This document shows positions 56,336 through 64,000 of a stretch of DNA of 64,000 nucleotides, one piece after another. Positions within the stretch are counted from its first letter, which is position 1. Each line of letters starts with the position of its first letter. Both the position numbers and the translations under genes were made by a program. Below the pieces are notes generated by a model. That model saw only the letters and a list, made by a program, of their open reading frames with translations, was not told the DNA's origin and searched no databases. The DNA lies in contig CM038470.1 in NCBI GenBank assembly GCA_021464415.1, positions 42,526,099 through 42,590,098 of the forward strand, written 5' to 3'. Origin of the DNA: Lonicera japonica. Taxonomy: Eukaryota > Streptophyta > Magnoliopsida > Dipsacales > Caprifoliaceae.

Positions 56336-56620
56336 ATTTTTTTTTATAAGAAACAAGCTTATATTGATAGAAGAATCAAGTACAAGCAAAGGAGAACTGG
56401 AAGAGGATGAGGAATCCACTACCCAGCAAACCGAAAACAAAAATGATACAAAAAAAGCATCACTAGGCACTAAAGAAAGCTGCCTCATGACAAAAACTAA
56501 AAACTTACCGACTATTCCCATCTAATACAAACTACTAGCATCGCCAGATTGTGAACTTAGAAAATAAACTCTCAACCTTAGACCATAGCAATTGCCCAAT
56601 CTCTCTGAATCTCATAAATA
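56336..56620 (-). mobile_element. LINE 3' fragment (285 bp), 10-bp target duplication
   Basis: T run followed by ATAAGAAACAAGCTTATATTG, the reversed LINE 3' terminus. It is flanked by GATCCGGGTA on both sides (56326-56335, 56621-56630). Only 3' UTR remains. Confidence 0.8.
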
Positions 56621-56651
56621 GATCCGGGTATTAATAACACAAATTTTACGT

Positions 56652-59600
56652 GGTCGAATGGTAGACGTCACTCGAGGTTGGATAGATTTCTATTTTCGGC
56701 GGATTGGGAGGAGTTTGGGGTAGCCAGACAAGAAGCGCTCATTCGAGTAGTATCGGACCATGTTCCGTTGGCGTTAGACACTAGCGCTTTTCGTTGGGGT
56801 CCAACCCCGTTCGAAAATATGTGGCTTAATCATAGAGAGTTCTTCAGAAGTTTCAAAGAATGGTGGAGTGAGACCTCGGTTGAGGGGTGGGAAGGGTTCA
56901 AATTCATGAAGAAGTTGGAGCTAGTGAAACATAAGGTAAAAAGGTGAAACTCGAATGTATTTGGTGACGTGAAGGTGAAAAAGGGGCAATTATTGCGCAA
57001 AATACAAGAAATTGATGAAGAAGAAATTAGGGGTCCACTGGCTGAAGATAAAATAGAGGAGAGAAGGAGGATAAAACAGGAGGTGGAAGAACTTCTTTTG
57101 AACGAAGAGATTTCTTGGAACCAAAAAGCGAGAGTTAAAGGGGTGGTTGAATGGGATGCTAATTCTAGGTTATTCCATAGAGTTATTAATCAAAGAAAGG
57201 CAAACAAATTTAAAAGTAAAGATGGAGGAGGAGGATGGATCGATGGTGTTGGAAGAATCAAAAATTGAAAGCGAGTTGGTGGAGTATTTTAAGAAGCTCT
57301 ACACAAAAAATGAAAGATCTCACACGGGTTTTGAGGGTTTGGAGTGGAATCCGATTAAGGCCAAGAGTAGGGAGTGGCTTGAAAGGCCATTCAAAGAGGA
57401 AGAGGTCAAAGCAGCAATCGATTCATGTGATGGTAATAAGTCGCCGGGGCCGGACGGGTACACTTTGGAGGTATTCAAGAAAGGGTGGGAGGTTTTTAAA
57501 GCGGATTTAATGAAGGCTTTGAGGGAGTTTTTTGACAGTGGAGTGGTGAATGCGCGCACGAACACGACCTTCATTTGCCTTATTCCGAAGAAAATCGCGT
57601 CCTTCAAGCTTAAAGATTTTAGACCTATTAGCCTAGTTACTAGTCTATACAAAGTATTGGCTAAAGTTTTATCTTTAAGGTTGAGGGAAGTATTGGATGA
57701 GACGGTAGGAGTAGCACAAGGGGCATTTGTAAAAGGGAGACAAATTCTTGAATTGGCTCTTATTGCCAATGAAGGTATGGAGGAGTATAGGGAGAGAAAA
57801 AGGGAAGGAGTGGTGCTGAAGATTGATTTTGAAAAAGCATATGATCATATAGAATGGGATTTTGTGGATCATGTGCTGGAAAATAAGGGGTTTGGGAGTA
57901 GGTGGAGGAGATGGATTAAAGGGTGCTTGTCGTCGGTAAATTTTCGATGATGATGAATGGGAAACCTAAGGGATCCTTTAAGGCGTCAAGGGGTCTTCGG
58001 CAAGGGGATCCACTATCCCCTTTCCTTTTTGTGTTGGTCTCGGATGTATTAAATTTGTTGGTTGAGAGGGCAAAGGGGGGAGGTATGGTGGAAGGGTTTT
58101 CTATAGGTAGAGATGGAGTAAAATTGTCCCACTTACAATTTGCCGATGATACTATCTTTTTCCTTTCTAGAGATGAGGAGAAAATTGGCAATTTTATTGG
58201 TATTTTAGACATCTTTGGGTATGCTTCGGGCTTAAAGATAAACTCGTTAAAAAGCAAAGTGGTGGGCATTAATATAGAGGAGGAGGAGATGAAATCGTTA
58301 GCCGACATAATTGGGTGTTCAGTGGGGAGTTGGCCTATGTCTTATTTGGGGTTTCCGTTGGGGGGCAATCCGAAGAGGCTGGGTTTTTGGAGTTAGGTTG
58401 TCGAAAAAGTGGGTAAAAGGCTTGAAGGATGGTCGAGGGGATGCATTTTGAGAGGCGGAAAGCTGACTTTGATTCATTCGATTTTGGAGAGTATTCCGAT
58501 TTACTCTCTCTCTCTTTTTAAAATTCCCGTTTCGGTAGCTAAGAGTAGAAAAATTAATGAGGAATTTCCTGTGGGAGGGGTTTGAGAATGGAAGAGGGGA
58601 TCATCTAGTGGGATGGGAGACTGTTTTTAGGTGTAAGAGAGATGGGGGTTTGGGCACTGGTAATTTGATTAAGAGGAACGAGGCGCTTTTGGGCAGTGGT
58701 TGTGGCGATTTCCGGTTGAACAAAACGCCTTTTGGTATTCCATTATCAAAAGTAAATATGGAGTGCGAGACAATGGGTGGAGTTCTAACGTAGTGGTTAG
58801 AGGGACATTTCATAATCCGTGGAAGGCAATTTCAAGAGGAATTGATAAGTTCGAAAGGAATATTCAGTACAAGGTAGGAGATGGTTCACATATTCGATTT
58901 TGGTTAGATAGATGGTTGGGAGTGGCTCCCTTGGCAGTGAAGTTTCCCCGGTTACACAGAGTAGCAGTCAATTCAAAAGCTTTAATAGCTGATTATATTT
59001 GCTAGGTTTTAGATGACAACATCACATGGAACATTGTATTCCGTAGAAATTTTTCGGAAGAGGAAGAGAATTGAGTATATGTTGCTGATGGGGTTAATTA
59101 ATAATTTCGAGATAACTAGACGTGGAAGGGATTCTAGAATATGGGAAAAAGATAAAACCGGGTTGTTTTCTGCAGTCATTTTTTGAATTTCTTTCACAAT
59201 CAAACGTGGAAGGAAATTTTTAACCATTTGACATGATTTGGAAGAACGGAATTCCGACAAGGCAACAAAGGTTAAGGTTTTTGCTTGGTTAGCTGCTTTA
59301 AGGAGAGTTAACACAGCAGATCTGTTGCAGTTAAGAAGACCGTATCTACAATCCTCTCCGTCTTGGTGTGTTATGTGTAAAAGAGAGGGAGAGTGCATTG
59401 ATCATTTGCTAGTTCATTGCTCGTTCGTTCACATCATTTGGGGTAACATTTGTAGAGAGTTAGGCCTGATTACAGCCTTCCCAAATTCTTGGCATAATTT
59501 ACTTTCAGCAAAGTGGTATTTCAAGGGCAACAAAAAGAAGATTAAAACGCTATGGAGAAGTAGTTGTATGGCACTTTTATGGTGTGTGGAGGGAAAGGAA

Positions 59601-59960
59601 TTCTAGACTGTTCAACAATAAAGAGGCTAATAATGTGATAGTTTGGCAGAAGGTCAAGGACACGGCTTCGTTGTGGGCATATTCTTCAAGAGTGTTTGGT
59701 GCTCTTTCTTTGTCAGATATTGCTAGAGATTGGACAGCGGCAATGATATAGGAGTGTAGTTTTTTGTTCTTAGTTTTGTTTGGTTGTTTTAGCAGGTCTT
59801 ATATGTTTTAGACTTGTTTTTAGGCTGGTTGTAGTTTTCGGTGTGGATTGTTAGTGGATTTCTTGTTCACTTTCAGTCCTTTTCCTGCTTGTATTTGATT
59901 TTCCTTAATCCATATAAGCTTTGTTTCTGATAAAAAAAATAAAAAATAAAAAAAATAATG
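56652..59960 (+). mobile_element. L1-type LINE, 5'-truncated, ORF2 broken
   Basis: Begins inside the endonuclease domain (SRLDRFLFSADWEEFG...VVSDHVPLAL, about 56670-56790), so ORF1 and most of the endonuclease are missing. RT follows: SPGPDGYTLEVFKKGWE, FRPISLVTSLYKVLAKVLS, VLKIDFEKAYDHIEWDFVDH, a frame break near 57940, SRGLRQGDPLSPFLFVLVSD, then LQFADDTIFFLSRD with the catalytic FADD box. Stops occur at about 56945, 57267 and 58395 and frame changes at about 57150 and 57940. The zinc-binding tail is WCVMCKREGECIDHLLVHCS (about 59360). The 3' end is GTTTCTGATAAAAAAAATAAAAAAT. Inactive. Confidence 0.9.
57147..58396 (+). pseudogene. LINE ORF2 reverse transcriptase core (broken)
   Basis: Two overlapping frames, 57147-57950 and 57923-58396, together give the RT palm and fingers: GPDGYTLEVF, IPKKIASFKLKDFRPISLV, GAFVKGRQILELALIANE, KIDFEKAYDHIEW, then RQGDPLSPFLF and FADDTIFF. 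One frameshift separates the DFEKAYD and QGDPLSPF motifs near 57940. A stop after GNPKRLGFWS ends the second piece. The DNA-nicking endonuclease needed for target-primed insertion survives only as a C-terminal remnant upstream. Confidence 0.88.
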
Positions 59961-60383
59961 AAGAAAAATTGGACTAGAACAGATGATCCATCATGGCTGT
60001 CCTGGCTGAGAGCTCTAGGACCATGATAGAACGTGGTCTCACCACGATCGATCATGGATTCTGCATTGACCCGATTTTTACACCCAAAAAACTCTCATTC
60101 TCGAGCCTTCCCCCCCCCCCCCCCCCCCCCCCCCCCCTTTTCACTTCAAACAACCTAAAGAGACTTAGAATGGGAGATTTTGAGAGAATTTGATGGGCTA
60201 CTTCATTGGATCCAAGAATTTACAAGATTTTACAACATCATCATTATTCATCATCTTTCCACCATGGGAGCTTGGAAGAAGCTAGGGTTCATGGTGTCAA
60301 GCTTTGTCTAGGTTCAATCTGCATCATCAACAATCCAATCTTGTGTTAATGCATCATTAGAGGTGTAAGCACTAGTTCCCAAA
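59961..60383 (+). other. Probable long-LTR fragment with poly-C
   Basis: Contains GATCGATCATGG / CCATGATAG palindromic words like those of LTR fragment G (16910-16950), a (C)28 run, TTCATCATCTTTCCACC and AGGTGTAAGCACTAGTT, which parallels the CTAGTGTTTCCACC segment of solo LTR D. Probably a piece of the same LTR superfamily. Confidence 0.4.
60110..60137 (+). repeat. 28-base poly-C homopolymer
   Basis: An uninterrupted run of 28 C. Poly-C/poly-G of this length is rare in plant DNA; length may also be affected by sequencing error. Confidence 0.85.
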
Positions 60384-61512
60384 CTTTTTTTTTTTAATAA
60401 GAAACAGAAATTTTATTGCAACTAAAACAAGAATACAACGAAATAATAGGCTCAGCCCAGTGGATGAGCCTTCCACTGCGACATGATCCTAAAATTCCAA
60501 ATACATCAATCCAAAAAGCTAAAGCGATTCAGCGAAAAAAAAAAATTATCAATACTATCAAAGATATTCCATGCTTTGGGCCACAATCCAACTAGAAAAA
60601 TGGTATGATTCCATATCTCTTCCACAGCGCTTTCTTTATCTTCAAAAACCCTTTTATTTCTCTCCAACCATATTGACCATGCAGCTGCCATTACCGAGAG
60701 CCTCCACAACTTCTTGAATTTGCTATCACTTTGTCTAAAAACCCATTTGGTCGCAGCCAAATCAGCCCGCCTTCTTGGGAGAACCCCCACTATACCAAAC
60801 AAATTAAATAATTCCCCCACAAATTTTGAACAAACTGGCAGTGGAGTAGGATATGATCTATATCCTCAATGCTAGCCTTACATAAGACACACCATGAAGG
60901 AGATAAAAACATATGAGGCCTCCTCTTTTGGATTACATCACATGTGTTCACTTTACCCAACAAGGCTAGCAAAGCAAACACCTTAATCTTGGAAGGAACC
61001 CCTCCTTTCCATATGAATTTGAGAAATGGGAATGTGTTCGTCGATGGATGATTAGAAAGGACTACAAAGAAAGATTTACACGAAAATTCGCAGGAATGAT
61101 GACTTGTCCAAACCCTTTTACCTAAAGAGTTCTAGTTGAGACTCACACTTTGAAGTGAATCTAACAAGGACATGAATACCCCATACTCCCAATCTTCAAG
61201 AAAACTAAAATCCCATGATGACCGAACTAATAGGCATGTTATGGTTGTTTGACAGATGATAAATTGTAGGAAATGACTCTTTTAGTGGACAATTCCCAAC
61301 CCATTCATCTTCCCAAAATCGGATTCTAGCTCCCTTCACCACCACAAGTTTAGTATTTAGCACAAACGTGCTCCATGCCTTAGCTATTGGTTTCCAAGGG
61401 GACCGAAGAGAGCATTTGATATCAATCTTAGCGTCCCACCCATTAGGATGAAGACCATATTTGCTCACAATTATTTCATGCCAAACTGATTCCATTTCAA
61501 GCGGGAAAACAA
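60384..61512 (-). mobile_element. L1-type LINE, 5'-truncated (reverse)
   Basis: Reversed, it ends GTTTCTTATT then a long A run. It encodes the LINE C-terminal region: FPLEMESVWHEIIVSKYGLH (about 61500-61440), IRFWEDEWVGNCPL (about 61310), then the zinc-binding domain CDVIQKRRPHMFLSPSWCVL / HILLHCQFVQNLWG (about 60960-60800) and SVMAAAWSIWLERN. Stops and frameshifts interrupt it. Its 5' cut end joins copia LTR sequence near 61513, suggesting it landed in that LTR. Confidence 0.85.
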
Positions 61513-61513
61513 T

Positions 61514-61632
61514 ACACCTTAAATAGGAAATAAACACAACTCCTAATTAACCTAGAGTCCATATCAAGGTGGGATTCTACCCACAAATGAAATAACATAA
61601 ATAACTAAAATAAAAAATACTGAATTATCAAT
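61514..61632 (-). repeat. Copia-2 3' LTR, beginning only
   Basis: Reversed, TGATAATTCAGTA starts after the purine tract GTTGGGGGGGAGTAT (complement of about 61630-61645). About 119 bases remain before LINE sequence starts. The opposite LTR is outside the window. Confidence 0.6.
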
Positions 61633-64000
61633 ACTCCCCCCCAAGTTGGTGCGAAGATATCCGTCATGCCCAACTTGCTCACTTGAAATTCGAACGGTTG
61701 CCTTAACAGGCCCTTGGTCAAAATATCTACAACTTGTTGATTAGACGGAACAAAGGGAGTACATATAATTCCACCTTCTAGTTTCTCTTTGATGAAGTGC
61801 CTATCAATCTCAACATGTTTTGTCCTATCATGTAAGACCGGATTGTGGGCAATACTGATAGCAGCCTTGTTATCGCAGTATAACTTCATCGGGAGACTTA
61901 TTGGCCTTTTGAGTTCCTCTAAGACCCTTTGTAGCCAAAGAACCTCACATACTCCTTGAGCCATTGATCTAAACTCAGCTTCTGCACTGCTTCTAGCAAC
62001 AACATTTTGCTTCTTGCTTCTCCATGTAACCAAGTTGCCCTAAAGAAACGTACAGTAGCCAGACGTGGACCGTCTATCAGTAATCGAGCCAGCCCAATCA
62101 GCATCGGTATACACCTCTATCTCTCTTTTATCGTTCTTCCTGAAAAACAGACCTTTCTCTGGGGAGCCTTTGAGGTAACGAAGAATACGATACACAGCCT
62201 CTAGATGCTCTTCACATGGTGAGTGCATGAACTGACTAACCATGCTCACAGCGAAAGCAATGCCAAGGCGCGTATGAGACAAGTAGATTAGTTTCCCAAC
62301 TAACCTTTGGTATCTCCCTGTTTCAACTGGAACACCATCTTTAACATCTCCTAGCTTGGTACCCAGTTCTATGGGAGTATCCGATGGCTTACACCCACTC
62401 ATCCCAGTTTCTGACAGCAGATCCAAAATATATTTTCGTTGTGATACGACAATACCACTTTTTGAACGGGCCACCTCCATTCCAAGGAAGTATCGTAGGT
62501 CACCAAGATCCTTAATCTCAAATTCTCTAGCAAGATTTCGCTTTAGTCGATTCATTTCTTCAACATCATCCCTTGTCAAAATCATATCATCCACATAAAC
62601 AATGAGAACAGAAAGTTCGTTTCTTGTGGACGTCTTTGTGAAGAGAGTATGATCAGACTGCCCTTAATTATATCCTTGGCCCTTGAGGAACTTCGTTAAT
62701 CTTTCGAACCACGCCCTAGGGGATTGTTTAAGGCCATACAAAGACCTCTTTAGTTTGCAGAATTTTGTCCCAAATTCCTCAGTAAAACCGGGTGGAGGTT
62801 CCATATAGACTTCCTCTTCTAGGTTTCCATTCAAGAAGGCATTCTTCACATCTAACTGATTCAGAGGCCAAGTTAACTGCAACTGATAAGAGAACCCAAA
62901 CTGTATTTAATTTTGCCACGGGAGAAAATGTTTCGGAGTAGTCGACTCCATACGTTTGAGTGAAGCCTTTAGCCACCAGACGGGCCTTGTACCGTTCCAC
63001 TGACCCATCTGAGTTATACTTCACAGTGAATACCCATTTACAACCAACAACTGTCTTTCCTTTTAGAAGCTTTACTTTCTCCTAAGTAGCATTCTTCTCC
63101 AGCACTCTCATATCCTCATACACCGCTTCTCTCCACTCCGAAACATTTAGAGCATCCTGAACATTGTTAGGAATAACCACATTCGACACACGAGAGATAA
63201 ATGCAGAATAGGAGGGTGAGATATTTTTATATGATATAAAGTTCGAAATGGGATATTTGGGAGATTTCGTACAGGCTCTGACTCCTTTTCTAAGAGCAAT
63301 AGGGAGATCAAGTTGATTAGACTGAGTTGACTCGATATTAGTTTGAGAACTAATATCGGAAGAGTCATCGTGAGTATCATGATCCACCTCCAGGTTGGAT
63401 TCTTGGGGTTGCAGAGGAATGGTTTCTTTCCTTCCTTGTTCTGGATTTTTTCTAGAATAAACAAGACCTTTATACCGTTTTGCACACATCTTTGGTCCAT
63501 TGGTAGTCAGATTTTGGGATGACACTAACCCTGGTTGTTCACCATTACCAACACAAGTATCTTCAATATTTAATTCATTTGTTTTCCCAGATTGTGTGTT
63601 AAAATAATTAGGTACTTGTTCATTCAAAACATCAACGACTAAATTATCAAAACCACAACCACCATCTTCACTCGTGCTCTCCCCCTGAAGATGGGAGTTG
63701 TAATAGGATTGCCCCTCAAAGAAGGTAACATCCATAGAAATGTTTAATTTCTTGGAAATCGGATCAAAACATTTATACCCTTTCTGATTTGTAGGATAGC
63801 CTACAAAAATACATTTGTGTGCCTTTGGATCAAGTTTAGAATTTTTGGGGTCGTGATTATGAACAAAGGCAACACTTCCAAATATTTTTAAGGGAATATC
63901 CCCTAATAACCGAGTGTTGGGAAATAGATCAGAAAGCAATTTTATAGGGGGCTTGAAATTTCAAAGTTCGTGTTGGAAGCCAATTAATAAGGTAAGTAGC
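61605..64000 (-). pseudogene. Ty1/copia element 2, integrase to RNase H, runs off right edge
   Basis: In coding order from the right edge: integrase end (YLINWLPTR, then after a one-base shift near 63950 SDLFPNTRLLGDIPLKIFGS and HKCIFVGYPTNQKGYKC); RT with [60 protein letters not shown] and VYVDDMIL; and RNase H with LPMKLYCDNKAAISIAHNPV and HVEIDRHFIKEK. The terminal motif is DILTKGLLRQPFE. In-frame stops occur at 63082-63084 (TAG where Trp is usual), 62664-62666 (TAA) and about 62039-62041 (TAG in CTFL.GNLVTW, again Trp expected). Coding is otherwise well preserved, so inactivation is fairly recent. Confidence 0.88.

Overview
This window is nuclear DNA of a flowering plant, most likely a eudicot. 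It holds intron-containing genes with GT-AG introns, several Ty3/gypsy and Ty1/copia LTR retrotransposons, L1-type LINEs, MITEs, a TRIM, and captured plastid DNA with probable mitochondrial DNA. There is no bacterial-style operon, CRISPR array, rRNA gene or convincing tRNA gene. Exon and domain calls come from reading the sequence and from knowledge of the families; no search was run.

Layout. 1-7288: a nearly complete, very young Ty3/gypsy element (element A, + strand). Its LTRs differ at only about three sites; its first 16 bases lie left of the window, and its gag-pol is broken by a one-base frameshift. 7289-12713: a second copy of the same family (element B, - strand), cut off in integrase exactly where A's 3' LTR ends, so A appears to be inserted into B. 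12714-16530: organelle-derived DNA. It contains exons 2 (part) and 3 of plastid ycf3 with the group II intron between them, then mitochondrial-like DNA with a 91-codon ORF. 16530-29348: a nest of long-LTR Ty3/gypsy remains, including two solo LTRs with perfect 5-bp target duplications (2240 bp and 3062 bp). 29349-34030: AT-rich intergenic DNA with a Stowaway-like MITE, a duplicated 198-bp unit, a 186-bp tandem array and a fold-back element.

34185-47756 (+): a complete five-exon gene for a pollen-receptor-like LRR kinase (629 codons plus stop, all introns phase 1). Its 9.4-kb second intron contains a whole degenerate copia element, a Tourist-like MITE and a fold-back element. Convergent to it, 48753-53234 (-) carries the last four exons (192 codons, all phase 0) of a nucleotide-sugar transporter whose N-terminal exons I could not find. 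53235-64000: a 314-bp TRIM with perfect target duplication, four LINE copies or fragments (a fifth lies in a transporter intron), a 28-C homopolymer, and the 3' part of a second copia element running off the right edge.

Only two host genes are supported. They are not functionally linked by anything visible: one is a membrane receptor of the pollen PRK family with a degenerate catalytic loop, the other a Golgi/ER-type sugar-nucleotide carrier. The remaining content is transposable-element stratigraphy. I see no new defence or biosynthetic system. The best leads are the LTR-embedded end of pol, the plastid-mitochondrial-nuclear DNA chain, the copia element with one and a half 5' LTRs, and the unusual features of the receptor kinase.
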